DNA from: Sarcocystis neurona
Lineage: Eukaryota > Apicomplexa > Conoidasida > Eucoccidiorida > Sarcocystidae
Assembly: GCA_000727475.1 (NCBI GenBank)
Contig: KL647311.1
Location: forward strand, 1,137,903 to 1,201,902
Length of the DNA: 64,000 nucleotides
Direction of reading: 5' to 3'
Of the stretch, positions 10,559 through 20,926 are shown piece by piece; within the stretch, counting starts at the first letter, position 1; each line of letters starts with the position of its first letter. Below the pieces are notes generated by a model. That model worked only from the letters and a program-made list of their open reading frames with translations. It made no database searches and was not told where the DNA came from. Position numbers and translations under genes: made by a program.

Positions 10559-11827
10559 GTGCGTCCCCCCGGCATTCGCACCAGCAGCAGCAACACCAGC
10601 AAAGCGAGAGGCAGCAGGAGAAGGAAGACCGGCAGCGGCAGCAGCAGCAGCAACTTAGAACGTGCCAGCGCCGCTCCTCTTGCTCCTGCTTCGTAGGACC
10701 CCTGCTGCCGCCGTTGTATTCCGACACCTGCTGCTGCGGCTCTTTCTCTTCCGCTGCTGCGGCTCTTTCTCTTCCACCGCTGCTGCCATTTCTCGCCTCT
10801 TGCTGCTGCTATTGCTATTTCTCCTCTGGTGCGGCTGCTGTTGTTCTGCTGCTGCTACTGCTGCTCTTCCTTCGCTTATGCTGCTGCTGCTACTGCTGCT
10901 CTTCTTCCGCTTATGCTGCTGCTGCTACTCCCTCCCCGTGTTGCTGCTGCTGCTATTTCTCCCCTGATGCTGCTGCTGTTTTTCCTTGGCTGCTGCTGCC
11001 ACCGCGTCTTCTCCCCTGCTGCTGCTGCTGCTGTTCCCTTGCTACTGCTGTTGCTGGTGCTCTCTCTCCGGTGCCTCTTGGTCCGCTGCTCAGGCCCTTA
11101 CAGCCCAGCAGCTCTGCCCAGTGCATTCCTACGTTTGCATGTTTATGTGTCGATGGTGTGTATATGAAAATGCGCATATGAGTGTGAATTTGCCACAAAT
11201 CCACGACTACCCGAGTGCGACGCATAAAATTTACGTATATATATACACATAAATACCTACATGTGCGCGGTGCGGCTGCTGCTGCTGCTACTTCGCAGAG
11301 GACTGCTGCGGGATCCGCGGCTCGCGCAGTACTCCTGGTGTTGCGGTGGCCTCATCTGCATGCGACCCTACTGCTGCTACTTCTGTTGCATGCGACGCAG
11401 CTGGTGTTGCATGCAGTGCTGCTCGTGGTCCGGTTGATGTTGTACGAACAGTGCCGCTGCTGCGCTCTGTGAGCATATCTGCTGCTGATTATGGTGCGTA
11501 TCCTGCTGTTGCTCCCTGCGGGTTCTGCGCTGGAGCTGCTGTTGCAGCTGCTGCATGCAGGGCCGCTGCTGCTGCTGGCACAGGCAGCGGCGCTGATGGG
11601 GCAGGTGGCGCATGCGCGGTGCTGCTGCTGCTGTTGGTGCATGGTGCGCGAGTGGGACTATCGCTGCGTGCGCTCTGCTGCTGCTGTTGCTGTTGAGGCA
11701 TGCGCTGTGCCGTCGCTGTTGCTGTTGAGGCATGCGCTGTGCTGCTGCTGCTACGATTAATGCATGCAGTGCTGCTGTCGACGGTGCATGCAGCGCTGCT
11801 GGTTTGTTGCTGTTGCTGCTGTTGCAG
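10559..11827 (+). other. Probable intron with CTG tract and second GCATGC cluster
   Basis: 10680-11060 is a CTG-rich array. 11120-11260 is a unique to TA-rich island. 11358-11790 carries nine GCATGC copies among CTG runs, including two copies of a roughly 27-bp unit ending GAGGCATGCGCTGTG near 11695-11745. The segment ends in the acceptor TTGCTGTTGCTGCTGTTGCAG. Short open frames within it (for example 11491-11760) are considered shadows. Confidence 0.5.
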
Positions 11828-14800
11828 CTGGACAATAGCTGGGACGCGCTGCAGGCGTCAAAGGCCCTGGCGGGAGTGCACGTTCGCATGCAGCTGCTGC
11901 AGGTGCACCGCGAGCGCGTGCTGCTGCATGCCCTCTTGCGAGACGGCGGGGAGAAACTGCAGGAGCAGCGAGGACAGCAACAGCTGCACGAGAGCGGCGC
12001 GTTGAGCGAAGGCAGTGCTGCTGCTGCACAGGAGAGAGAAGTAGATGAGCAACTCGTGACTCTGCTGCGGCAGACGGTCGTGCGGAGTGCCGGCGCTGCT
12101 CCCGGATTTGCTGCTGCTGCGGAGGACGAGGAAACGGAGAAGGCAGAGGAGTTCTCTGCTGCATCAGGCGCTACTTCTGCTCCCGCTGCTGCTGCAGCTG
12201 CTGCTCTGTCTTCGTCCCCTGCTGCTGCGACTGTCTATTCTTCGTTTTCTGCGGCTGCTCGCTCTTCATCCTCCATTGCTGATGCTTCCTGGTCTGCTGG
12301 CGACAGCCCTGCTGCTGACCCTGCAGCAGTTGGCTCCTCTGCGTCTTCCCCTTCTCCTGCAGAGCAGGTGGAGGAGGAGCTGCGGCAGCTCGTGGAGCAG
12401 CAGCAGCTGCTGCAGCAGGAGCAGCAACCGCCTGCTGTCTTAGATACCTTCTACGCCGTGTGGCTAGCGTGCCGCCGCCCGACTAGCTGCATGCAGCTCG
12501 ATCTTCTGAAGGAGCAAGCGCTCCGCATACAGCGCGTGGACGCCGCAGCTGCTGCTACTGCTGAACGGCTTTGCTGCAGCAGCAGCGGCACCACCGTCTG
12601 CAGCAGGGCTGCTGCTCTGCGGCGCGACCGCCTGCTGCCGCATGTTACGTACTGCTGCGCCTCTCTTCGCGCTGCTGCTGCTGCAGAAGGAGGAGGAGAT
12701 GAACGCAGACGGCAGCAGCAGGCGTCGCAGGAGAAGCAGCAGACGGCACCGCTCGCAGCGCCTGCAGCTGCGGAAGCACCAGGCGACACAGAAGGAAGCG
12801 CTGTTGCTGCTGCTGTCGCAGCAGCACGAGAGGCGGCGCTGCTGGGCATGCAGCGAAGGTGGGATGAGGCCGGTGACGCGGTGGATCTTGACGCAGGAGG
12901 AGGAGGAGCAGCAGCTGGCGGAGGAGGAGGAGGAGCAGCGGCTGCAGATGAAAGCAGCAGTAGCAGTGAGGTGCAGCTGTTCGGGAGAGCCTTCCTGCCG
13001 CTGGCGTCTGCGTCCGCAGTGCTGCTGCCTGCTGCTGGCACTCCACCCGCCGCAGCCGAGCCGCCGCCTGTGGTACTTGTGGATGAAGAGAGCAGCAGCA
13101 GCAAAGGTGCTTTAGCTGAAGAAGTCGGCAACACAGCAGCGCGAGCAGCAGAGGGCAGCAAAAACAGCAGCAGCAGCACTCAGCAGCAAGTGCTGTTGCA
13201 GTTGCAGTTGCTCGAAAGCTTCGATATTTCATGCGGGGGTCTACGGACGCCGTGCCTCACCGCCCTGGCCGCTGCTCCTGCTGCTGCTGGCCGTGGTGCT
13301 CCTTCTGCTGCTGCTGCCACTTCTCCTTCCTCTGCTGCCGTGGCGGCGTCGCAGACAGCAGCTGCTGCTTTGTATTCGTCCTCCTCCTCCACCTCCCTGT
13401 CGGTGCTGGAGAATACTGCTCTGGGTGCGCTGAATGCGAGGAAACAGCAGCAGCAACAGGAGGAAGCAGCAACCGCCGAGAGCAGTACGAAGATCAGCAG
13501 CGTGGAGGATCGCATGCAGAGCAACGAAGGCGCAGCAACAACAGCAGCGAAGGAGGACGTCCTGTCGCAGAATTCTCTGCTTCAGCAGCACCAGCAGGGA
13601 GGGGGTGTGGCGCTCTTGCAGTTTTCTCTTGATACCAAAGAATGGGGTATTTCTGTAGTTCTTTGGCCCCTGCATGCGATGGCTGCTGCCTACCGCAAGC
13701 TGCTGCTGCGGCACCAGCGACAGCAGCAGCAGCAACAGCAACAGAGGCAAGAGCAGCAGCTGCGATCGTCACAAGGGCAAGAGCAACAGCAGCAACAGCG
13801 ACAGCAGGAGCAAGAGCAGCAACAGCGGGAGCAGCAGGAAAGTGAGGAGACGGCTCTCTCGGTTGCCGACAGCTTCGCAATATCAATTATCGAGGCCCAA
13901 CCTTGGTGGCAGCAGCTGCTGCAGCAGTGGAAGCCGCAGCAGATGCAGCTGGAAGTTTGGCTGCAGCACGCGGCTGCTGCGCTGGCGCTGCTGCAGCTGC
14001 TGACGCTTGCGTATCATTTGCTGCACCCGAGGCGGGCGGCGCAGCCTGCTACTGCGCTATTGTTGCTCGAGCAGCAGCACGCCTCGACCTCTTCCTGCCC
14101 TCGTAGCAGCAGCCACACGCGAGAAGAAACACTCCAAGGAAAAACAGAGGAGGAAGCAGCACCAGCAGCAAGCAGCAGTGACAGCAGCAGCACTTGCAAC
14201 CACATGTTCTGGGCAGATGCCACGTCTGAGACAGCAGAGCTAGTCGCGGACGTCCCTCTGTGTCTTCCTGACTGCTGCCTGCCGTTTCTTTCGTCGTCGA
14301 ACTTGCGGCTGTCTTCTGGTGCAACGGCCTGTTCCGCTGCTGTTCCTCCTGCGGCTGCAGCAGCAGAGTTCTCGCTTGGAGCGCCGGCTGCTGCGACCAC
14401 GTATATGTTGCGTCTGTGTTACTATGGAAAAGCGTGCGAGGTGCGGATGTGCGGCAGGACGGGTCTGCTGCTCCTGCGCTGCTGCTGGCTGCCCCAGCGG
14501 CTGCAGCAGCTGTTGCTGACCGCCGCACAGGACTCCGTTGCAGACCTTCTGCTGCTGCTGCCGCTGCTGCAGCAGCTTGCCTTCTTCGTATGGATAGCTG
14601 AAAACTGCCAGGACGCTGCTACTGCTACTTCTTCTGCAGCAGCGGGGGCTGTTCAAGTAGTTGCAGCAGCAGCTGCTGCTGCAGACACATGGTACGCTCC
14701 CGCTGCCGCTGCTGTTGCTGCTGCAGGTGTCGCGTCTGCTGCTGCTGCTGCAGGCGTAGAGACAGCTGCAGAGGCTGCTGGCAGTAGCAGCAGCGGTCGC

Positions 14801-17800
14801 AGCACACCTGCTGCAGCCGGTCTCTCGCTAGCAGCAGCAGCACGGTACACACCGGCGACAGGAGAACGCGGAGTCGAAGCGGCGGCAGCAGCTGAGGAGA
14901 CAGGGGAAGCAGCAGCTTCAAACGGAGAAGCAACAGCAGCAGCGACAGCCAAGGCAGCAGCGACAGGTTTTACGAGAGGTCTGCCGCTGCAGAGTCCCGG
15001 GCTGCAGCCACAAGGGGTGCATGCATGCGAGGCAACAGCAGCACTCGAAAAGTTGCTACATGCGCGTCGCTATCTTCCTGCAGAAAAAGCGCTTAACAAG
15101 ACGTTTCCTCCTGTCGCCACTCCTCCCTCTGCCGCCGCTGCTGCTCGTGCTGCTGCTGCTGCTGTTAGTGATGGAGACGCTCAGAAGCGGGCGCGCAGGG
15201 GCTCCGGAGGACGTACAGCAGCAGGTGCAGCGGGGGAAAGAAAGGGTGCTGTCGTGCATCTAACATTTACGTGTTTCTTCAGAATTCAGCTGGCAGCAGC
15301 GCGGCATCAGGCCTTCTACGTTGCTGCTGTGTTTCTGCAGCCGCGGACGCTTCTCTGTACTTATCTTCTCTTCCCCTCATGTCCTTCATCAGGAGCGCAC
15401 GACCACGCGGCCCCAGGCGGTGCCGCCGCTGCAGCCACTGCTGCTGCTGCCTCTGGCTTTCCCCTGCTCCATGCTGGGACAGCAGCAGCAGCAGACCACA
15501 CGCCCCACAGGTCGCTTCACGACGCTGCTGCGGCTCCTGCTCCTGCACCTGCTGCTGCTGCTCTCGATCCAGGCGTCTTCGTGGCGGTTCGACTCCTCCA
15601 TGCACCATTTGTCCTCGACCCCAGCAGCAGCGATGGCAGCCGCAGGCGGGGCTATAGGCAGGCACGGGGCGACAGCAGCAGAAGCAGCAGCGGCACGCGC
15701 CAGTGCGCGACAACCTGGCGCGTAAAAGTGAAAGAGGAAGCCGAGCACGAAAAGCAGCAGAAGATGCCTGCAGGCGGCAGCAGAAGCCCTAGCGCGTCAC
15801 GGTTGAAACTTTGCTGTGTGTCGCTGTCTACGTATCTTGCTGCTGTTTCTTCGCTGCTGCAGCGGCACCTGATGCAGCTGCTGCATCTCTCCCGAGCATC
15901 CGTGCTGCTGCCGGTGCTGCTGCCCTGCTGTGCCCGCGCCGATTTTGATGAAGAGGTGCTTCTGCACCAGCAGCAGCAGCACCGGCGGCAGCCAAAACAG
16001 CACCTGCCAGTGCCGCAGCAGCAGCAAGACGTTCAACCGCAACAGCAACAGCAGAACCAGGAGGAGGAAGAGCTGCAGCAGCAACAGCAGGACCAGCAGT
16101 GGGTGCTGCAGAGCTTGCTGCAGCAGTGGCAACAACAGCAGCAGGGGCAAGGCAAAGTAGAAGAAGCGCCTGCGGGGGACGACGAGAAATCTTTGCGGGG
16201 TCCCATGACTGCTGCTGCAGATGGAGAGAGCAGCACAACGTCGCTGCATCTTCTCTGCACCAGAGAAAAAGGCTGCTGCCTGCTGCTGCAGCCGCTACTG
16301 CTGTCTCAAGCAGCGGCAGCGAGTGATTTGTACGCGTTTCCTGCTGCACGTGCTACTGACGCGAAGCAGCACGAACAGCAGCTGCAGATGCCGCAGCACC
16401 AGCAGCACCCTACAGCAGCAGTCTCACATTCCGCGCGTGCTGTTGAAGCAGCTGCAGCAAAAGCGCCGCCCGCAGCAGCAGCAACAGCAGCACTGCAAGA
16501 CAGCTGGAATACAAAGAATCCATGTAGCAGAGAGCTGCTGCAGAGCGACAAGGGGACTGCACAAAGACTGCTGCCGCATTCGCTGAGCAGCAGCAGTAAC
16601 TCTTCGCATGTGTCGCCAGCCTGGCTAGTTGTGGACTGCTGCTTTTCCTTAGATCGCGAATCTGTCGACAGCAGCACGAGCGCAGCAGAGCGTCGGCAGC
16701 AGCTGGTCTTCGCGGAGCTGCTGCAGTGCGTTTCCTCTTCGCGCACGCAAGCTCTTGCGCCCGGTGCTGCTGCTTCTTCTTCGATGCATGCTGCTGCTGC
16801 TCCTGCTTCTGTTCGCGCTGCTGCTGCTGCGCCCTCACGAATCTGGATGGAAGTCTCGGACTCTCAACTGGCGTTCTCCTTCAGAACGTCAGGCGATTCT
16901 GCTGCAGCAGCAGCAACAGCACATGCGAGAGCAGCAGGAGGCGGAGCAGTACTGAAACGAGCAGGGGCGGCGGCAGCAGGGTCAGGTGGAACACCAGGAG
17001 CAGCAGCAGTGACGCCGGCGGCACGTGCAGCAAGGCGACAAGCGGGAGCGGCCGCAGTAACTCCGACAGCAGCAGGAGCAGCAGATGTGTTTGTTGGGCT
17101 TTCATTTACAGAACTTCTCGCAGCTGCAAACGGACAATCGTCGGATGCCCTGCAGCAGGAGCTGCAGCAGCAGCAAAATTGTGGAGTGCGCTCCTCCGGC
17201 GATTCTCTGCTGCTGCGGTGGCCTGCTCTAGATACGCAACAGCAGGGTGTCTACTACGAGGCGTGTGTTTGTCTCTTTCCCTTTGCCGCTGCTGCTGCTG
17301 GTGCGTCAAGGCAGCTGTATACCATGAAGCAAGACGTGTGCGTTGAAGCCCGCAGCAGCAAGACAGAGGAGAGCAGCAGCAGCGGCGGGACAGTTTCGAA
17401 CAGCAGCAACCAGGTGTACAGCAGCGGCAGCAGCGGAACGCAGAGCGCGGAGGCCACTGTCGCAGCAGCAGCAGAAGGACAGCGTGCGCTTGTGTGGGGA
17501 AGATGCCTGCAGTTGCGCGTCGTCGCCAAGCTGCCGGTGGTGTTGCCGCAAGATTCGCTCAGAACGTATCGCGAGCGCTACGAACAAGCGGGGGATTATG
17601 TATGCCGAGGGGCTGCAGGTGAAGTTGCTGCGGCCGAGTGTGGGGTGACTGCCGCGGCTGCTGCAGCAGACGAGCTGTCCGCTGTGCACGCAGCTGCTGC
17701 ACTGGGACGTTGTGTGGCTGCGCTGCTGCGACTGCATGCGTTTGTGGTGCTGCAGCGGCAGCTGCGGCTGCTGCAACGTGGGGTGTACAGACACCACATG

Positions 17801-20800
17801 CGAATTTGCTGCTGCTCTCCGGCACGCATGCAGTTTCTCCTGCGGTGCTACCCGCTGGCCGTCGCAGCATCCTGCAGTGGTCACAGCAGCAGCAGCACAA
17901 ACAGCAACAGCAGCAGCAGCGGCTCTCTGAGCGGTGCTGAAGCGGCGCCAGCAGCACAGGACAGTGCCGCGACGCTGTGCGAAGAGTTTATTTGGTGCGA
18001 GATTAACTCTTTGGGGACTGGGAGGGAGCTGCCGATGAGAGCGGCGCCAGTAGCAGCCGCGACAGCAGCAGCGGCCGCTACAACAGTTTTCAGAGGAAGC
18101 GTCTCAGCAGCAGCAGTAGGAAAGACTGCTGCTGCTGCTGCAGCAGAACAAGAAGAAGAACGGACGCGTGCACTTTCGGAAGGAAACAGAGAAGCAGCAG
18201 CGGCGTCTCTTCTGCGTTGTAAAGTGAAATGTAGTAGCGTCCTGCTATCGTGCTTGCTGGAGGAGCAGCAGCAGGTTTACGCACAGCTGCTGCCGCTGCA
18301 TTTGACTGCCCTGCTGCAGCTGCTGCTAAGCAGCACAGAGCTGTTGCTGACATACACGCGTCTCCCGTACGTGCTGCTGCTGCTGTCGCCTCCCGCTCCC
18401 TCTTGTGCTCCTCTCCGGCAGCAGCAGCTAGCGCGGAAGCAGAGGCTTTTCCCACAAGAGCAGCAGCAGCGACAGGAGAGCGCGGACGCACAGCAGCAGC
18501 AGACGCGTGCACAGCGGCTCAAGGAAGAGGTGTCTGCGGAGACGGAAAGGACACAGCAGCGGGCTTCCTTCTCGTGCTGGCAGCAGAAGCAGCCGCAAGA
18601 GCAGGGGCTTAAAATGTGGGGCGAGCTGAAGGGGGAGGCCCACCAGCAGGAGCGGAGTGTACTCGGGTGGACAGAGAAAGAAGAAGAGTCGTTTGTCTCT
18701 TCTCCTGCAGTGCGGAGGATGCTACAGCAGTTCCTGCGGGCGTCGGAGCAACTGGCTGGTTTCCGAGTGAGTGTGGTGTACGTGCACTCCGTTGTTGCAG
18801 CGACAGCAGCCAGTGCTGCTGCTGCAGCTGCTGCCGCTGCGGCGCAAGGAAGAGGAGGGAAACGGGCGCTGACGCCAGGGGGCGGACATGCGACAGCAGC
18901 AGCCGCGCATGCGCCAGCACATGTTGCAGGCAGCGCAACAGAGAAACAAGGCAGCGCAACGTTTCATCCCCAAGACGGCGGAGCTGCTGCTGCTGCTGCT
19001 TTCCGTCCGGCAGTGTCGCTGCAAGACAGAGAAGGAGTTGCTGCCGCTGCGACTCTTCCCGCACTGCTGCTGCAGATGAAAGGGCTGCCTCCCGTGCTGC
19101 TGCGACTCGCCAGAGGCTGCCGCTGCCTGCTGCAAGTGCAACTTGTGCTGCAGGAAATTTGCTCCTCAGAAGCCCCGCAGCCACAGCAGCAGCTGCAGGA
19201 GCAGCAATGCCTACAGCAGCTGCCCCAGCAGCAGCAGCAGGTGCCACGCCCACTGCAGCCGGCACCGCAGCAGGGGCAGCAGCAGCAGGAGAGCAGGGCC
19301 TACAATCTCGTGGGTAGTAGACGCGGCAGCAGCGGGAGCGGCGTGTCAGAGGACAACAGCAGTGGCCGAACGAGGCGAACCAGTAATGTGGTGGGGCAGG
19401 CGTGCGTCCCTGCGGAAGGCAGCAGCGTCAGCAGAGTCGTCGCTAGTGAATGCTACGTCGACATCCCACACGTCGTAGCTGCTGCAGCCGCTGCAGCGGC
19501 GTCTGGAGCAGCAGCTGAGTCCGACGCAGACCTGCTGCAGCAGCGGGAACCCGCAGACCACGGCGTTGCATTGATGGCCTCTTTTGCTGCTGCTCTGCGG
19601 CACTTCGCTGCCCGAGTCTCTGCCGATATTCGCGTCGACCGCCCAGGCAGCAGCAGCAATAACAACCACAGTAGCAGCAGCAAGCCCCGCAACAGCACGA
19701 GCAACAAGCGCAGCAGCAACAGCCAAAGAAGGAGCAGCAGCACCCCAAGCAGAAACAGCAGCAGCAACAGCCACGGCAGCGCCCACAGGCTTTATTCTGC
19801 AAGGGAGGCTGGTGTTCAGCTGAACAGTACTGACATCGCAGCAGGGTCTGCTACTGGAGCAACCGCTGCCGCTGCTGCAGCAGCACCGTCTGCTGCGGAC
19901 TCTTCTGCTGGTGCTGTTGCATCTTCTCCACGTGTTGTGAATGAGGTCGCGCTAGCTCCGGCTCTTCCTCCAAGTTTGCTGCTGCCGCGTGGAGCGACCG
20001 GGGCTGGTCGCTGTGTGACGCGCGTGAAGCGTGTGCCTGCTGCTGCTGGTGCTGTTGCGGCGCCTGCTGATTCCCCTCCTCCCGGACCCCCCACCTGCTG
20101 CGGCGCTGCGGCTGGCCTCCGACTTGGTGATGCTTCTTCCTCTGCACCCCATGCGGCCGCTGCTGCTCCTTCGTACAGCACTTCTCTTTGGCATGCATGC
20201 GCACCGCATGCAATGGCTGCTGCGCTACGTTTGCTGTTTCCGGCTGCTGCTGCTGGCGGTGCCCACACTTGCTACGTGCTTTCCTGCAGCAGCCCGTTCT
20301 CCTCCGCTCCTCTTCTCCACCAGCAGCAGCAACGCCTCATCTTGCAGCAGCAACAGCAGCAGCAGCAGCGCGCCCTGCAGCAGCAGCAGCAACAGCAGCA
20401 CGAGAAGCAGGGAGAGGCGCTACCACATCTGAACGGTAAAGAGGTGGAGAGGCAGCAGCACCAGCAGCAGCAGCAGAGTGTGGGGTTGGAGCAGCAGGGC
20501 CATGCGGCACGCCGACATTTGTACGTGACAGCGCCTTTCTGTAGTATTTCCTTCTGGCCTGGACTGCTGTTGCAGCAAGTGCTGCTGCCGCTGTTGCAGC
20601 TCTGCCGCGTCTTTGCAGTTCTCTCGGCTGCCAAGCGGGCCTACCTCGAAGAACAGAAGAGGCAGCCGCAGCAACAGCTGCAGCAGCCTCCGCAGCAGCA
20701 GCCCCCCCAGCAGCAGCCCCCCAGCTCCAGCAACAACAACAACAGCAACAGCACCAGCAACAGCAGCAACAGCAACAGCAGCAACAATCTCAGCAGCAGC

Positions 20801-20926
20801 AACAGCAGCAGCAACAATCTCAGCAGCAGCAACAGCAGCAGCAACAGCCAGAACAGCAGCAAGGACAGGAGCGACAGCAAGGGGAAGAGCAGATGGCAGC
20901 TTCTCAGGAAGGTGGGCGCGTCGTAG
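11828..20926 (+). CDS. Large plus-strand gene, giant exon E
   Basis: A roughly 9.1-kb open frame without a stop. The first ATG (11732) precedes a better acceptor at 11827, and phase 0 matches exon D, so I start at LDNSWDALQASKALAG. Ordered islands are separated by poly-Ala, poly-Gln and poly-Ser linkers coded by CAG/GCA/AGC. Examples are near 12440 (DTFYAVWLACRRPTSCMQLD), 13608 (LLQFSLDTKEWGISVVLWPL), 14400 (YMLRLCYYGKACEVRMCGR), 17490 (LRVVAKLPVVLPQDSLRTY), 17970 (CEEFIWCEINSLGTGRELP), 18740 (ASEQLAGFRVSVVYVHSVV) and 20515 (LYVTAPFCSISFWPGLLLQQ). The strand/helix islands resemble a very large scaffold or lipid-transfer type protein. I cannot name the family: no catalytic motif, transmembrane set or VPS13 signature is secure. 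The frame ends in a Ser/Asn run at 20926. See the frame-change entry that follows. Confidence 0.7.
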   Translation: MDNSWDALQASKALAGVHVRMQLLQVHRERVLLHALLRDGGEKLQEQRGQQQLHESGALSEGSAAAAQEREVDEQLVTLLRQTVVRSAGAAPGFAAAAEDEETEKAEEFSAASGATSAPAAAAAAALSSSPAAATVYSSFSAAARSSSSIADASWSAGDSPAADPAAVGSSASSPSPAEQVEEELRQLVEQQQLLQQEQQPPAVLDTFYAVWLACRRPTSCMQLDLLKEQALRIQRVDAAAAATAERLCCSSSGTTVCSRAAALRRDRLLPHVTYCCASLRAAAAAEGGGDERRRQQQASQEKQQTAPLAAPAAAEAPGDTEGSAVAAAVAAAREAALLGMQRRWDEAGDAVDLDAGGGGAAAGGGGGGAAAADESSSSSEVQLFGRAFLPLASASAVLLPAAGTPPAAAEPPPVVLVDEESSSSKGALAEEVGNTAARAAEGSKNSSSSTQQQVLLQLQLLESFDISCGGLRTPCLTALAAAPAAAGRGAPSAAAATSPSSAAVAASQTAAAALYSSSSSTSLSVLENTALGALNARKQQQQQEEAATAESSTKISSVEDRMQSNEGAATTAAKEDVLSQNSLLQQHQQGGGVALLQFSLDTKEWGISVVLWPLHAMAAAYRKLLLRHQRQQQQQQQQRQEQQLRSSQGQEQQQQQRQQEQEQQQREQQESEETALSVADSFAISIIEAQPWWQQLLQQWKPQQMQLEVWLQHAAAALALLQLLTLAYHLLHPRRAAQPATALLLLEQQHASTSSCPRSSSHTREETLQGKTEEEAAPAASSSDSSSTCNHMFWADATSETAELVADVPLCLPDCCLPFLSSSNLRLSSGATACSAAVPPAAAAAEFSLGAPAAATTYMLRLCYYGKACEVRMCGRTGLLLLRCCWLPQRLQQLLLTAAQDSVADLLLLLPLLQQLAFFVWIAENCQDAATATSSAAAGAVQVVAAAAAAADTWYAPAAAAVAAAGVASAAAAAGVETAAEAAGSSSSGRSTPAAAGLSLAAAARYTPATGERGVEAAAAAEETGEAAASNGEATAAATAKAAATGFTRGLPLQSPGLQPQGVHACEATAALEKLLHARRYLPAEKALNKTFPPVATPPSAAAAARAAAAAVSDGDAQKRARRGSGGRTAAGAAGERKGAVVHLTFTCFFRIQLAAARHQAFYVAAVFLQPRTLLCTYLLFPSCPSSGAHDHAAPGGAAAAATAAAASGFPLLHAGTAAAADHTPHRSLHDAAAAPAPAPAAAALDPGVFVAVRLLHAPFVLDPSSSDGSRRRGYRQARGDSSRSSSGTRQCATTWRVKVKEEAEHEKQQKMPAGGSRSPSASRLKLCCVSLSTYLAAVSSLLQRHLMQLLHLSRASVLLPVLLPCCARADFDEEVLLHQQQQHRRQPKQHLPVPQQQQDVQPQQQQQNQEEEELQQQQQDQQWVLQSLLQQWQQQQQGQGKVEEAPAGDDEKSLRGPMTAAADGESSTTSLHLLCTREKGCCLLLQPLLLSQAAAASDLYAFPAARATDAKQHEQQLQMPQHQQHPTAAVSHSARAVEAAAAKAPPAAAATAALQDSWNTKNPCSRELLQSDKGTAQRLLPHSLSSSSNSSHVSPAWLVVDCCFSLDRESVDSSTSAAERRQQLVFAELLQCVSSSRTQALAPGAAASSSMHAAAAPASVRAAAAAPSRIWMEVSDSQLAFSFRTSGDSAAAAATAHARAAGGGAVLKRAGAAAAGSGGTPGAAAVTPAARAARRQAGAAAVTPTAAGAADVFVGLSFTELLAAANGQSSDALQQELQQQQNCGVRSSGDSLLLRWPALDTQQQGVYYEACVCLFPFAAAAAGASRQLYTMKQDVCVEARSSKTEESSSSGGTVSNSSNQVYSSGSSGTQSAEATVAAAAEGQRALVWGRCLQLRVVAKLPVVLPQDSLRTYRERYEQAGDYVCRGAAGEVAAAECGVTAAAAAADELSAVHAAAALGRCVAALLRLHAFVVLQRQLRLLQRGVYRHHMRICCCSPARMQFLLRCYPLAVAASCSGHSSSSTNSNSSSSGSLSGAEAAPAAQDSAATLCEEFIWCEINSLGTGRELPMRAAPVAAATAAAAATTVFRGSVSAAAVGKTAAAAAAEQEEERTRALSEGNREAAAASLLRCKVKCSSVLLSCLLEEQQQVYAQLLPLHLTALLQLLLSSTELLLTYTRLPYVLLLLSPPAPSCAPLRQQQLARKQRLFPQEQQQRQESADAQQQQTRAQRLKEEVSAETERTQQRASFSCWQQKQPQEQGLKMWGELKGEAHQQERSVLGWTEKEEESFVSSPAVRRMLQQFLRASEQLAGFRVSVVYVHSVVAATAASAAAAAAAAAAQGRGGKRALTPGGGHATAAAAHAPAHVAGSATEKQGSATFHPQDGGAAAAAAFRPAVSLQDREGVAAAATLPALLLQMKGLPPVLLRLARGCRCLLQVQLVLQEICSSEAPQPQQQLQEQQCLQQLPQQQQQVPRPLQPAPQQGQQQQESRAYNLVGSRRGSSGSGVSEDNSSGRTRRTSNVVGQACVPAEGSSVSRVVASECYVDIPHVVAAAAAAAASGAAAESDADLLQQREPADHGVALMASFAAALRHFAARVSADIRVDRPGSSSNNNHSSSSKPRNSTSNKRSSNSQRRSSSTPSRNSSSNSHGSAHRLYSAREAGVQLNSTDIAAGSATGATAAAAAAAPSAADSSAGAVASSPRVVNEVALAPALPPSLLLPRGATGAGRCVTRVKRVPAAAGAVAAPADSPPPGPPTCCGAAAGLRLGDASSSAPHAAAAAPSYSTSLWHACAPHAMAAALRLLFPAAAAGGAHTCYVLSCSSPFSSAPLLHQQQQRLILQQQQQQQQRALQQQQQQQHEKQGEALPHLNGKEVERQQHQQQQQSVGLEQQGHAARRHLYVTAPFCSISFWPGLLLQQVLLPLLQLCRVFAVLSAAKRAYLEEQKRQPQQQLQQPPQQQPPQQQPPSSSNNNNSNSTSNSSNSNSSNNLSSSNSSSNNLSSSNSSSNSQNSSKDRSDSKGKSRWQLLRKVGAS

